This document shows positions 8,842 to 18,393 of a stretch of 33,593 bases of DNA, piece after piece (within the stretch, counting starts at the first letter, position 1; each line of letters starts with the position of its first letter). Origin of the DNA: a virus; the IMG/VR virus record IMGVR_UViG_3300006738_000033, positions 1-33,593 of that record. One strand, given 5' to 3'. The position numbers and the translations under genes were made by a program. The notes below the pieces were generated by a model that was not told where the DNA came from, did no database searches, and worked only from the letters and a program-made list of their open reading frames with translations.

Positions 8842-9222
8842 ATGGCTATAAGAAGAAGTATTAAAGGTTCACAACCAAAAGCAGTATTGCTTGGTGGACG
8901 TGTCGATGGTTCAGTTGTAACTACATCTGCTGCTAAGACAGGTTTATCGGAAGGTGAATTTGATATGACAATAGCAAAAGGTTCCGGTGGAGCTTCTAAT
9001 GAAGTTACCGTAACATTTGATATTACTTTCAAAAGAATTCCAGTAGTAACAGCATCTCCTATAACAACTAACTGTCATGTAGAAATCAAGTCAGTATCAA
9101 CATCTACTATCGTATTCGAGACCTTTCAGGTAGCGGACGGTACAACTGGTGTCGATGACGCAGATTTCCACTTTCTAGTTCTAGGTTGGGATAGCGGAAG
9201 CAAGTACAATGACAGGAAATAA
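8842..9222 (+). CDS. Putative capsid decoration or small structural protein
   Basis: 126 residues, beta-rich with many Thr, Ser and Val. The central part (SNEVTVTFDITFKRIPVV) and the end (DFHFLVLGWDS) resemble the beta-sandwich pattern of phage surface and lectin-like proteins. GAGGAGG lies eight bases before the ATG. Position right after the capsid gene suggests a head decoration protein, while the end pattern would also suit a fibre or carbohydrate-binding role. Confidence 0.55.
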   Translation: MAIRRSIKGSQPKAVLLGGRVDGSVVTTSAAKTGLSEGEFDMTIAKGSGGASNEVTVTFDITFKRIPVVTASPITTNCHVEIKSVSTSTIVFETFQVADGTTGVDDADFHFLVLGWDSGSKYNDRK

Positions 9223-9603
9223 GATAGGACTTTAAATCCTTGAAAGCATTGACAGTTTGTGGGACAAGGCAACGAAAGTTGACCCGGTGTAGACTTAATC
9301 TAGCGAATGTCGAGGGGTACGCAAGGACTAGACCTCCGCGGTGCGTACGGTGTCAATGTATAAAGGCTCGAAAGAGCTGTATTTGAATGCGGGCTCTTCC
9401 CTGCCTTTTAAGGTAGACGGCGGAGCGGGTTGACGGTGGGCGCTTTATTTACAATTTAAAGAAACATGGCTTAAAAAGTAGAACAAAAACGACCCCTAAT
9501 TCGTTCATATATTAGGACATATTTAACCGTCTGTAAGGACAAACTCATATTGCGGAGCTTATAAGAAGCCATTCTTAGCTTGCGGTGTATAAAGGAGGAC
9601 AAA
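9223..9603 (+). ncRNA. Structured non-coding RNA candidate in a 381-base gap
   Basis: No gene fits this gap, and the 9247-9460 part is more GC-rich than its surroundings. Helices visible by eye: CATTGACA (9247-9254) with TGTCAATG (9351-9358); GTACGCA (9317-9323) with TGCGTAC (9342-9348); CAAC-GAAA-GTTG (9270-9281); GCTC-GAAA-GAGC (9366-9377); GGG-CTCTT-CCC near 9392; and CTGCC/GGTAG around 9400. Two GNRA loops and a closed multibranch domain argue for a folded RNA of about 200 nt lying within the late transcript. I could not match it to group I or II introns, RNase P, tmRNA, hammerhead or other known classes. The last 120 bases before 9604 are AT-rich leader. Confidence 0.55.
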
Positions 9604-10176
9604 ATGGCACAAGACAATTTTACTAGAAGGTGGAAGCCACATAGGCTCATAGACCTTAATTTCTCATCTATTGGAGATAATTGGCATAAAGCTGGTTGGG
9701 AAGTAGGAACAGACGCTGCAGAAGCGGGCACTACAGATACAATCATCAACGCTACAGCCCACTCGGCAGTCGCAGGAGACGTCATCGTAATGACATCCGG
9801 CGGGGAGGACGGTGAAGCTACAGAAGTAAGTTCAGTTACAGCTAACACAATTACCTTAATATCAGCTATGTCAGGCGCCCCATCGGCGACTGAGACATTT
9901 ACAATTATACGACCCGTAGTTCTTAATAGAGCAGTTATCTGTAGGATAGACAGTTCTTTAGACGCTAAAGTACTTATAGCAGAATTAGACAGTATCCCAA
10001 CATTTGCGCACACTTCAGTTAGAGCTAACGCCGATGCTTCATTTGACTTAAAATCAAATAATAAGCACATGGGCGCTAGTAACGCATTTGACGCTACAGA
10101 CGAATTTTATCTTTGGGTAAAAACAGATAGTTCTGCTCCTACATCAGGTGAACTAGATATAACCATTATAGAGTAA
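9604..10176 (+). CDS. Structural protein, beta-rich, unknown role
   Basis: 190 residues. The ATG at 9604 has a very strong AAAGGAGGACAAA before it, so upstream in-frame codons are ignored. Residues about 45-95 show a Gly-Asp, Val, Thr alternation (GDVIVMTSGG then SVTANTITL) similar to segments inside the capsid, connector and nozzle proteins of this phage. The C-terminal half is beta-rich and ends GELDITIIE. Context between capsid and fibre-like genes suggests a virion component; the exact role is not known. Confidence 0.6.
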   Translation: MAQDNFTRRWKPHRLIDLNFSSIGDNWHKAGWEVGTDAAEAGTTDTIINATAHSAVAGDVIVMTSGGEDGEATEVSSVTANTITLISAMSGAPSATETFTIIRPVVLNRAVICRIDSSLDAKVLIAELDSIPTFAHTSVRANADASFDLKSNNKHMGASNAFDATDEFYLWVKTDSSAPTSGELDITIIE

Positions 10177-10187
10177 GGAGAGCTTAG

Positions 10188-11483
10188 ATGCCATCAACAA
10201 CAACCACGGAGAACCACTCCATTACATATCCCGCTGAGGGAGCTGAAGGTTGGTATGCCACCTGGGAAACTCTTATTCAAGATATCACTGATAACTTTGA
10301 TGATATAGTCAATTTCAGAGCAGCTATCCTTAAAGATACTAATGGTAATGAGCTCATGGCCTTTACAGCCACGGGTTCCGCTGTGAATCACCTAGGTTTA
10401 GCTAACGCTGCTACAGGTAACGCTCCTGTCCTCGAGACCTTAGGAGACGATACTAATGTAGACGGCATTATCCAAGGTAAAGGGACAGGGAGTATCATAG
10501 TTGAGAACCTAGTAGTGGGACAAGTAACCAACCTGGGGATAACATATTCCTCTAGTACGCTTAGTGTGTCAGGAGCGAAGACAGCACTTTCGTCCACTAA
10601 TCCTGCATTTTTATGCCTTCCTAGTAAAACTGCCGGACTAAACGTTACGGTTAAGGTCACCGCGGATCAAGGATTTCTTGATGATACAGGAGCCTCTGAA
10701 ATTATAGGTAATCTCTTCGGAATGACAACAAGCGTAGCAGTAACTGTAGACGTTCCATTTTACATATATGCAGTCTTGAATGACGCAGAAACAGGTGTTG
10801 CATTTATGTGTAGTCGTATTCCTCATAGAGCATTATCCCCCGCAGTAGCAGAAATAGGTGCTCCAGATGATGCGGTAGCGGATGCACAGTACAGTTTTTT
10901 CAGTTTTGACAATATAGATGAAACTCTATACGACGGAAATCCTTGTATATGTATAGGCGCCTTCCGTATGCAAATGAGTGCTTCCGATGACTGGACAGTT
11001 CAAGCTCTAAGTACAGAAGACGGAATAGGTCGATTTCATGAACATACACTATTTAGTATGCCTGAAGGACAATTCGGCGCAGATGCCTCCACAATAACTA
11101 TTGCGAACGGCGGGACAGCAGCGACTTTCGGCGATAACACAGGTAATTATTATATACATAGATCAGGAAATGTAGAGTACGGATATAGTATGAGAAACGA
11201 CGGAGGTACAGATGGATCAGGTTCTGTTGACGCTTTAGTAGCGATACCCTTCTATGCTGACGGAAGCATAGTAGGAATTGGAGGACACATAGGCGTTTCC
11301 AACGTTCGAAATAGTACTTCGAACACATATAAAGCAGAAATAACCGGCGTTCGCGGCAGTGGAGCTCAGGGCTTATTCATATTTAAGGGAGGATCTCTGG
11401 CGTTCTGGCAATGGTCCGAATTCGGAAACGGGAACAGGGAAATCTGGGGAACCCAATATTATAAAATTAAAGATGAAGCGTAA
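10188..11483 (+). CDS. Fibre-like structural protein, copy 1
   Basis: 431 residues. The N-terminal part begins with Thr-rich residues, then has a helical region (EGWYATWETLIQDITDNFDDI) often seen at fibre N-termini. The middle (about 125-310) is nearly the same as the next gene's product, including a 23-residue identical block encoded at 10890-10958. The C-terminus is Gly/Ser/Thr-rich beta sequence that differs completely from copy 2. This modular pattern fits receptor-binding or tail-fibre proteins with exchangeable tips. AAGGAG lies before the ATG. A head-surface fibre is an alternative. Confidence 0.6.
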   Translation: MPSTTTTENHSITYPAEGAEGWYATWETLIQDITDNFDDIVNFRAAILKDTNGNELMAFTATGSAVNHLGLANAATGNAPVLETLGDDTNVDGIIQGKGTGSIIVENLVVGQVTNLGITYSSSTLSVSGAKTALSSTNPAFLCLPSKTAGLNVTVKVTADQGFLDDTGASEIIGNLFGMTTSVAVTVDVPFYIYAVLNDAETGVAFMCSRIPHRALSPAVAEIGAPDDAVADAQYSFFSFDNIDETLYDGNPCICIGAFRMQMSASDDWTVQALSTEDGIGRFHEHTLFSMPEGQFGADASTITIANGGTAATFGDNTGNYYIHRSGNVEYGYSMRNDGGTDGSGSVDALVAIPFYADGSIVGIGGHIGVSNVRNSTSNTYKAEITGVRGSGAQGLFIFKGGSLAFWQWSEFGNGNREIWGTQYYKIKDEA

Positions 11484-11502
11484 GCTATAGGAGAAATAAA
11501 AA

Positions 11503-12708
11503 ATGAGCTCAAGCGAAAAGAAACTCCCAGCCGACGGTACAGTCGACTCAGGGATGATAACAGATGGAACAATAGTCAACGCGGATATAAATGCATCCGC
11601 AGCTATCGTACAATCGAAATTAAGTCTGGATGATGCTACAGACACAGCAAAGGGTATAGCAACCTTCGACGAGAATGATTTCTTAGTTACTTCTGGTGAT
11701 GTGACTAGAGCAGTTAGAACACGCTATCAAGTTAGTGTTCCTGGAGGATCTGTTGAAAATCTAGGAGTAACTTTATCTGGAGGTACATTCACAATTACCG
11801 GAGCGGATGGTACTGCGTTGAGCGCCACTAATCCTGCGTGGATAGTAATGCAAGATAAGTCCTCACCGGGCCTCTTAAAACAATTTGAGGTCACTGCCGA
11901 TCAATCATTTATTGATGATGCAGGATCTAGTGAAATCATAGGTAATCTATTTGGAGTAACTACTGGAGTAGCGTGGGGCAATGATTGTCCTTTCTACATC
12001 TACGCGGTATCTTCAGATGATGAGGCATCTATAGCATTTATGATATCTAGAATTCCACATAGAACTACCGCACCAGCAGTAGGAGAAATTGGAGCACCCG
12101 ATGATGCAGTAGCAGATGAGGAATATAGTTTCTTCTCCTTTGATAATATAGATGAAACGTTATATGATGGAAACCCTTGTATATGTATAGGTTCTATTAG
12201 AATGCAAATGAGCGCATCTGATGACTGGACAGTACAGACATTAGCAGTGACTGACGGGATAGGACAATTCAATGAAAATACTGAGTTTTATTACCCTAAA
12301 GGACATCACGGGGCGGCGGCTTCCACTTATACGATTGCTAACGGAGGAACTTCTGCGGCGTTTGTGACAAATAACGTAAGGTACTACCTTGCTATGAACG
12401 GAGACATTTCAGTAAATTGGGAAACTATTAGCGACGCAGGAACCGACGGTTCTGGAGCAGTAGAGGCTCGATTCGCAGTTCCTATGCAACCTGACGCCAC
12501 TGCGATAAATAATGCGGGTCATAATTTTATGATCGCATTTAGATTTGCTGGGGGCATATATTTAAACGGTCGAGGAGAGATCCCTTCGGGACAGAATTAC
12601 TTCAGAATTCGAGAGAGTAGCGCTAGCGCATTTAAAACCTGGGCAGACTTCTCAAATGGTAATAGGAACATACAAGGTTTCTTTACATATAAAGTTAACC
12701 AAGCATAA
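11503..12708 (+). CDS. Fibre-like structural protein, copy 2
   Basis: 401 residues, paralogue of the gene just upstream. The N-terminus carries a typical fibre-base segment (INASAAIVQSKLSL). Residues about 90-290 match copy 1 closely; the identical 23-residue block is at 12124-12192. In that block many third codon positions differ while the amino acids stay the same, so the duplication is old and the protein part is under purifying selection. The C-terminal tip is unrelated to that of copy 1 and is aromatic and Gly-rich. GGAGAAAT precedes the ATG. Confidence 0.6.
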   Translation: MSSSEKKLPADGTVDSGMITDGTIVNADINASAAIVQSKLSLDDATDTAKGIATFDENDFLVTSGDVTRAVRTRYQVSVPGGSVENLGVTLSGGTFTITGADGTALSATNPAWIVMQDKSSPGLLKQFEVTADQSFIDDAGSSEIIGNLFGVTTGVAWGNDCPFYIYAVSSDDEASIAFMISRIPHRTTAPAVGEIGAPDDAVADEEYSFFSFDNIDETLYDGNPCICIGSIRMQMSASDDWTVQTLAVTDGIGQFNENTEFYYPKGHHGAAASTYTIANGGTSAAFVTNNVRYYLAMNGDISVNWETISDAGTDGSGAVEARFAVPMQPDATAINNAGHNFMIAFRFAGGIYLNGRGEIPSGQNYFRIRESSASAFKTWADFSNGNRNIQGFFTYKVNQA

Positions 12709-12723
12709 TAGGAGAATTAAAAC

Positions 12724-13269
12724 ATGGACCCATTTACATTAGCTCTAATAGGAGCAGCTTTAGGCGGCGGTATAGGTGCAGCGAAAGGCGGAAAAGGTGG
12801 AGCACTTAAAGGTGCATTAGCCGGTGGAACTTTAGGTTTCGGCGGTGGTTCCCTATTGGGAGTAGGTGCGGCAGGCGGAGCGGCAGCCGGTGGAGCAGGC
12901 GCGGCAGGAGCAGCAGGTGCGGGAGCATCGACAGCGGCCGGAGGTGCAGCAGCGGCAGAAGGCGCAGCAGCCAGTGGAGGATTATCCTTCGGACAGCAGC
13001 TAGGACTCGGTGGACTGCAAGGTGGACTTGGAGTACTTCAAGGAAAACAACAAGCTAGCGCCCAAGCTAAACAACTGGACGCTCAGTTAGCGGCTCAACA
13101 TCAAGGTAATCTACTTAACATAGCTAGTCAGCGGTTACAGACGGCCGACCAGATAAGAGCAAACTCAGAGCAAAATAGAATTAAGGCAGAAAGAGAAGCG
13201 AACGAAGCCCAGCAGCAAGCTTTCGGTAATATCGTTAGTGGTTTTAGACAGTCAATATTAGGGAGATAA
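12724..13269 (+). CDS. Gly/Ala-rich internal virion protein (putative)
   Basis: 181 residues. Residues 5-95 are almost only Gly and Ala with glycine-zipper spacing, able to insert in membranes. Residues 100-175 are a Gln/Ala-rich amphipathic helix (QASAQAKQLDAQLAAQH). This two-part design resembles T7 gp14-type core proteins, which leave the head and form a channel in the host envelope for DNA entry. Position before connector and nozzle genes agrees. The assignment rests on composition, not on a catalytic motif. Confidence 0.5.
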   Translation: MDPFTLALIGAALGGGIGAAKGGKGGALKGALAGGTLGFGGGSLLGVGAAGGAAAGGAGAAGAAGAGASTAAGGAAAAEGAAASGGLSFGQQLGLGGLQGGLGVLQGKQQASAQAKQLDAQLAAQHQGNLLNIASQRLQTADQIRANSEQNRIKAEREANEAQQQAFGNIVSGFRQSILGR

Positions 13270-13272
13270 CAA

Positions 13273-14223
13273 ATGTCACAAAGAGTAGACAAAATGGTAG
13301 AGAGCATTAGACGCCTCACCCATACAAATTCTTATACAGATTCTCCTACTTCTACTGCTCAGCGTGGTCTTCAAACTCAAACGATTGTTGATTTACTAAA
13401 TGAGGCACTGGAAGTAGTTCACGGCATTTTATATGATAATGGAACTCAAGCTCACATTAAGGAAGCATTATTAAATATTGCTGCCGATACTGAAGCTGTC
13501 ACTATCTCTACAGATGCATTCTTAGGAGTCAACGTTTTAAACGTAGAATTCAAGTATGGATCAGGAAGTAATGACTACCGCAAACTAAAAAAGATATCAG
13601 AACATGAGAGAGACACCAGAAGCTCTGGAGATCCCTTAAGTTACGTACACCGCAAAAATGAAATTCTGTTAAGCCCTATACGCGCATCGGCCCTAACCAG
13701 CGGACTTCGCGTCACTTATGAGCACCAATTACCCACAGTAGACGTACGTAGAGGCAAAGTCTCTGCAGTAGATGATGGGGACGATCCAACGAGTATTACA
13801 ATAGCAGCCAATGGCTTAGCTACTGCAGCATTGTCTGATTCTGATTTAGTAGGAACTTACATCTCAGTAGTAGATAAAGATGGTAATATACAAATGCAAG
13901 ACATACCGGTTACGGCTTATGATACTGGTACTGGAGTTATAACATTAGGAACTTTCACTTCGTCTTCTTCTGAAGTCGTAGCTGTAAATGATTATGTAGT
14001 TATAGGCTCTAATGCGAGTACACATCTCCCATTTCCTAGATCAGTAGAACCTTTCGTAATTGAATATGTTAAACGAAATATATATGATCTTAATGGTGAC
14101 CCAATGATTAATGCATCAGAGCGTAAACTTATAGCTTTACAATTTAGACTAGAATCCATGTTCGCCGAATGGAGTAGCGACATCAAGAGTATACCAGAAC
14201 TAGACATAGATAGATTTATTTAA
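13273..14223 (+). CDS. Head-tail connector (adaptor) protein
   Basis: 316 residues, placed just ahead of the nozzle gene. The N-terminal half has the helical pattern of podovirus adaptors (TIVDLLNEALEVVHGIL at about 37-53), and the C-terminal end has another helix (FVIEYVKRNIYDLNGDPM) followed by ALQFRLESMFAEW, typical of ring proteins that bind under the portal. A beta-rich insert lies at about 160-240. GGGAGATAAC is upstream of the ATG. T7 gp11 and P22 gp4 are functional analogues; no precise homologue can be named. Confidence 0.65.
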   Translation: MSQRVDKMVESIRRLTHTNSYTDSPTSTAQRGLQTQTIVDLLNEALEVVHGILYDNGTQAHIKEALLNIAADTEAVTISTDAFLGVNVLNVEFKYGSGSNDYRKLKKISEHERDTRSSGDPLSYVHRKNEILLSPIRASALTSGLRVTYEHQLPTVDVRRGKVSAVDDGDDPTSITIAANGLATAALSDSDLVGTYISVVDKDGNIQMQDIPVTAYDTGTGVITLGTFTSSSSEVVAVNDYVVIGSNASTHLPFPRSVEPFVIEYVKRNIYDLNGDPMINASERKLIALQFRLESMFAEWSSDIKSIPELDIDRFI

Positions 14224-14238
14224 TAATAAGGAGAAATA

Positions 14239-16830
14239 ATGGCACGCGGATATCAGATACCGATCACATATGCTCCTGGCGGAATAGATCTAAGATTACC
14301 TGAAACACTTAAAAATGTACAGAACGCCAGAGACGGTCTCAATTGGAGACTTTCCCCCTCATTTGACCTTGTCAAAAGGGAAGGCTACCAGTTGCGTGCG
14401 ACTAGCGATGTAGGTTATGGTTTAGTCGTATATGAAAAGAGAACTGAAACTGCCGCCGTAGGTGTACAAGGTTTCGGTGATTTTGCGTTTGGTGTAGAAC
14501 CTTTTGGCTCACCTACCACTCTTGGTTTTGGTGACATATCATTTGATCTAGTAGGACTAGACGACGTTCCTAAGAAATGGACAACTTTTAATTTTGGAAT
14601 AACTTATTCGGGATCCAACGCTGCCTCTGTCACGATCAAAGCGACCTCTACTACAGATGTTACTCTAACGCTCGTGGATAACGGAGTCACAGTGTTGACT
14701 AGTAACCTGGGAACAGGTACAGAAGTATCCCCTGTGGATCTTGATGCGCTTAAGGTCTTAGTAGACGCAGTCTCAGACTTCAGTTCCACTGTGGCTACGG
14801 GGTCAGGCGCAATCCCTGCTGCCTTTTTAGATTACAAAAATGCCGCCGCTTTTACTTCTTCTATTGAATTAGAAATAGGAGGAGGATATTGGGCAGCCAT
14901 AAACTCACCCATGACCACCCCATTACCTAAAGTAGCGGAGCGTATCTCATTAGATGACTTTGAAAACCCTGATTCCGTTTCAATTAATGGAGCTCTTTAT
15001 ATTGTAGATGGTTATGATGCAATGATTAAATATGATGGACAGAACCTCTACAGAGCTGGAGTTAAACAAGGAGCAGACCCTACAGGAGCAGTTGATACTG
15101 GTACTGGTGTGGGTGCGACCTTTACAGGGATATGGAACTACCGAGTTAGTTATGAACAAACAGACGCAATATCTAATATGGTTGAAGGGGAAGTTTCTAG
15201 CGACTCGGCCGACATAGATAACTCCGCCGGGCCTTACGCTATTGACGTTACAGCTACTAATATCTTAGCTAGTGAAGGATATAACACAAATGCAGGATTG
15301 GCAACAAGTACTCATACTTCTACTAATGTGGCAACTAACCAAGAGCGTATTAATCTTGATGACGCTGCGGGTGGCGCCCACACACTTAAAGTCGGCGATA
15401 AAGCTTATTTCTACGACACTGAAACATCTACTTATATTACTAAAGAAGTATTGGCGGTTACTTCTAGTACCGCTACTCTTTCTAGCACGGTTACTGTTGG
15501 CGTAACAGATAATGCACCTGTCTCTAACCAACTTAAAGTTAAGATCTGGAGAGCAGAAGTTGTGGGTGGTGTAGATCCTGTCCTAACAGATTACAAATTG
15601 GTCGTATCTTTACCTAATAATCCATTCGCATCAACTCAAGTATATAGCGACCAAGTTATCCCTGCGGATATAGGGGCAGAATTCGTACAATTCAATAAGA
15701 CTAAAGGTCTTCCTCCTAACAACAAATATATAGTACAATGGAGAAACCAGTTAGTCATGGCAGGAGACCCTGCTAATCCTACTAAGCTTTACTATTCAGA
15801 GTTCGCGGATAGCGTCTCCCCAGAGAACTTCCCTGCGTTAAACACAAAGGAAGTACCTCAAGGTGGTGGAGGTAAAGTAACAGGACTAGGCGTACTAGAT
15901 AGAAACTTATTTATATTTAATGAAGATAGAGTATGGATCGGTGAAGGTAACCTAGCTGAAGACTTTCTACGTATCGATATCCTCGCCGACAATATAGGCT
16001 GTGTGGCACATCACACCATTGCGACAATAGACAACAGTATTTATTTCCTTAGTAATAAAGGTGTAGCTAGAATAACCAGATCAGGTTCTACATATAAGGT
16101 AGAGAACGTATCTAGACCAATTGACCCTGTATTTAAACTCGGCGCGAATAACGATTTTAGACCTTCATTCCGTAGAGCAGTAGCAACATCTTGGATAGCT
16201 GAGAATAAATATGTTCTTCATATGCCTTCAGAAACTACGGCGGGTGGATTCACCTACGCCGACTCAGATAGTAGAGTATATGTATTAGACATTGAAAGAA
16301 ATGCATGGTTTGTTTGGTCCAATATAAACGCTCACGGAGGACTCGTTGAGTGGGATGATGGGAATAGTGATGATGTATTATGGTTCCATTCAAGAGAGGC
16401 CGCCGGATCACATCTATTGCACAGAACGAATTTAACTAAAACTGAAATTGATTACGTAGATCATTCGTCCGCCATATCGGGTATTAGCTGGGAATACTGG
16501 CCTCAATGGGATTTCTTAAGATCTCCTAAAGACAGAAAGATGTACACAGAATTATCAATAGACTCTTTTGTAAAGGAATCCAATTTGGCGTTTACTCCTA
16601 CTGGAGGAATTACTGTTGGTGTTTATCATGACTTTAACAAGAGCACTGAATTATATAACTTTACATCATCTTTACTTACTGATGATAGGTCGATTACAGA
16701 GGCCCTTGGGAATAACGTGGTTAGATCCCTAGGTTTAAAATTTAGTAACAATACAATCAACGAGCAAGTACTTTTATCGGGGTGGGCGCTAGAAGCCCGA
16801 TCTCTCGGAAATGGACTAAGGAGACCTTAA
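14239..16830 (+). CDS. Tail nozzle (tubular protein B-like)
   Basis: 863 residues, mostly beta strands. It opens with APGGIDLRLPETLKNVQNARDG, a segment typical of podovirus nozzle proteins, and residues about 480-700 contain repeated Trp/Gly motifs such as QWRNQLVMAGDP, LGVLDRNLFIFNEDRVWIGEG and IYFLSNKGVARI, as in the beta-propeller of T7 gp12-type proteins. Several Ig-like Thr/Val-rich inserts lie between. It would form the hexameric tube below the adaptor ring. AAGGAG precedes the ATG. A C-terminal beta domain may bind fibres. Confidence 0.75.
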   Translation: MARGYQIPITYAPGGIDLRLPETLKNVQNARDGLNWRLSPSFDLVKREGYQLRATSDVGYGLVVYEKRTETAAVGVQGFGDFAFGVEPFGSPTTLGFGDISFDLVGLDDVPKKWTTFNFGITYSGSNAASVTIKATSTTDVTLTLVDNGVTVLTSNLGTGTEVSPVDLDALKVLVDAVSDFSSTVATGSGAIPAAFLDYKNAAAFTSSIELEIGGGYWAAINSPMTTPLPKVAERISLDDFENPDSVSINGALYIVDGYDAMIKYDGQNLYRAGVKQGADPTGAVDTGTGVGATFTGIWNYRVSYEQTDAISNMVEGEVSSDSADIDNSAGPYAIDVTATNILASEGYNTNAGLATSTHTSTNVATNQERINLDDAAGGAHTLKVGDKAYFYDTETSTYITKEVLAVTSSTATLSSTVTVGVTDNAPVSNQLKVKIWRAEVVGGVDPVLTDYKLVVSLPNNPFASTQVYSDQVIPADIGAEFVQFNKTKGLPPNNKYIVQWRNQLVMAGDPANPTKLYYSEFADSVSPENFPALNTKEVPQGGGGKVTGLGVLDRNLFIFNEDRVWIGEGNLAEDFLRIDILADNIGCVAHHTIATIDNSIYFLSNKGVARITRSGSTYKVENVSRPIDPVFKLGANNDFRPSFRRAVATSWIAENKYVLHMPSETTAGGFTYADSDSRVYVLDIERNAWFVWSNINAHGGLVEWDDGNSDDVLWFHSREAAGSHLLHRTNLTKTEIDYVDHSSAISGISWEYWPQWDFLRSPKDRKMYTELSIDSFVKESNLAFTPTGGITVGVYHDFNKSTELYNFTSSLLTDDRSITEALGNNVVRSLGLKFSNNTINEQVLLSGWALEARSLGNGLRRP

Positions 16831-16834
16831 AACG

Positions 16835-17131
16835 ATGAAATTCTCCTATAATCTAGATAAAAGAGAACTTTCCTTTGGACTTACTCGTTTAACATTTGAC
16901 GACAACTTCCAGTCTTTCATATCAGAAGACGTGGTTATTGCGGCAGGTGCTGAGAAACAAATACAATATCAACTACCAGAGGGTAAGATAGCTAAATACT
17001 ACATATCTCTGGGACAGACCGGGAACGGCTTAGTTACGAAAGGTACCACCGCTTGGACGGCCAAGCATATATACCTTAAGAATAACGGTGCCGAAGCAGT
17101 CACAATAACTTTAGCAATATTAGGAGCATAA
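16835..17131 (+). CDS. Small structural protein
   Basis: 98 residues, four bases after the nozzle gene. Beta-rich, with aromatic N-terminus (FSYNLDKRELSFGLTRLTF) and a C-terminal half with Thr, Gly and alternating hydrophobic residues ending VTITLAILGA. It may be a small tail or head-completion protein. AGGAGACC lies ahead of the ATG. No family recognised. Confidence 0.55.
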   Translation: MKFSYNLDKRELSFGLTRLTFDDNFQSFISEDVVIAAGAEKQIQYQLPEGKIAKYYISLGQTGNGLVTKGTTAWTAKHIYLKNNGAEAVTITLAILGA

Positions 17132-17135
17132 CACA

Positions 17136-18392
17136 ATGGTAGAGAAATCAGCCGAAGAAAAGGCAAAGGAAGCTAAGCTGATCCTGAAAGAACAGTTGGC
17201 GCTCCTCACAGAGACAGAAGGCACTCGTATTGCCAAGACACGACAAGAGCGGGAAAAGGACGAGGCATTAGGTAAAAGACGAGGGGAAGAACTTTTTGGA
17301 AAAGAAGCATTAGGTCGTGTGCGCACAGATCCTAGTGGTAAATCTTTACAATTACAGCGGGACAGAGAACAGTCATTAATTAGTCAGAGAGCTCAATCCG
17401 CCGAAGACGTAAAAGGTAGAGAAGCAGAGATCACACGAGGGACATCGGAACTAGATAAACTCATAGCGGCTCGTACAGATCCAAATAGTGAATTAGCTAA
17501 GCTTCAGCGTTCGTCTGGACGTGAGCAGATTAACCGTGCTCTTCAAGGACAATTAGGTCAGATCAGAGCTGCAGGAAACGTAGCACAGTCTGGTGTTAGT
17601 CAAGCTTTAGTAGGAGACGCATTAGGCGGAGCTTTACAAGCTAGAGCAGGTTTAGAGAGAGACCTTCTATTGGGTGGCTTATCTGCTGCAGAGGACTTAA
17701 CTCTCCAGAGAGAAGGATTAAGAGAAAGGGGCACATCAGCTAAGGAAGATTTACGTTCTAGAGGAAGAGCAGAAGAGACTGCATTAAGAGATCGTTTAGA
17801 AGGCCTTCAAGGACAAATACAAGATGATCAACTAAGACGTCAGCTTATCAACCTAGACCAACGTAAGCAAGAGTTATTTGGTAAGTTAAGCACAGAGCAG
17901 AACATTGTTGCACAAGGTGTAGCAGAGCGTTCAGGTGTAAGACAGCAGATTCTTGCGGAAGTAGGAGCAGCCGAATCAACTAGAGCCCAGCGCGAAGCAG
18001 AAGAATTACAGAGAGCAGAGATTGCTAAACCGCCACCTAGCTCAGGCGGGGGCGGAGGTAAAGTCATATGTGGTGAACTCCACAGACAAGGCCTACTCGA
18101 TGACGTAACATATCAAGGTGACTTAGCTTATGCAGTAGGAATGAATCCTGATGTAGTAGCAGGGTACCAAATCTGGGCTATTCAATATGTAGAACTAATG
18201 AAGGTGTCTAAAGTCGCTACTTATATGGCATATCCTATAGGTAAAGCATGGGCCACAGAAATGGCATATCGTGCAGGTTACCTTAAGAAGGGAAGCATCG
18301 CAGGGAAGATCATAAGTTTCTTAGGAGAGCCTGTTTGTAACCTTATTGGTAAGGCAATGAGACTATTCAAATGCAACCGAGTGGAGGCATAA
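17136..18392 (+). CDS. Helical virion protein with conserved C-terminal module
   Basis: 418 residues. Residues 1-300 are a long, charged, Arg/Glu/Gln/Ala-rich helix with coiled-coil character. After a Pro-Gly linker (PPPSSGGGGGK, about 303-313) the sequence changes to a compact C-terminal module starting VICGELHRQGLL, with DVVAGYQIWAIQYVELM and two Cys near the end. This type of C-terminal module is shared by tail and internal virion proteins of many unrelated phages; its function is not settled. Position suggests an internal virion or tail protein ejected into the host. Confidence 0.55.
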   Translation: MVEKSAEEKAKEAKLILKEQLALLTETEGTRIAKTRQEREKDEALGKRRGEELFGKEALGRVRTDPSGKSLQLQRDREQSLISQRAQSAEDVKGREAEITRGTSELDKLIAARTDPNSELAKLQRSSGREQINRALQGQLGQIRAAGNVAQSGVSQALVGDALGGALQARAGLERDLLLGGLSAAEDLTLQREGLRERGTSAKEDLRSRGRAEETALRDRLEGLQGQIQDDQLRRQLINLDQRKQELFGKLSTEQNIVAQGVAERSGVRQQILAEVGAAESTRAQREAEELQRAEIAKPPPSSGGGGGKVICGELHRQGLLDDVTYQGDLAYAVGMNPDVVAGYQIWAIQYVELMKVSKVATYMAYPIGKAWATEMAYRAGYLKKGSIAGKIISFLGEPVCNLIGKAMRLFKCNRVEA

Positions 18393-18393
18393 C

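Noticed and set aside
9317-9350. Group I intron core suggested by GGACTAGACC
   Set aside because: No matching partner strand for P7, no P3/P8 arrangement, no split gene on either side and no intron-encoded nuclease.
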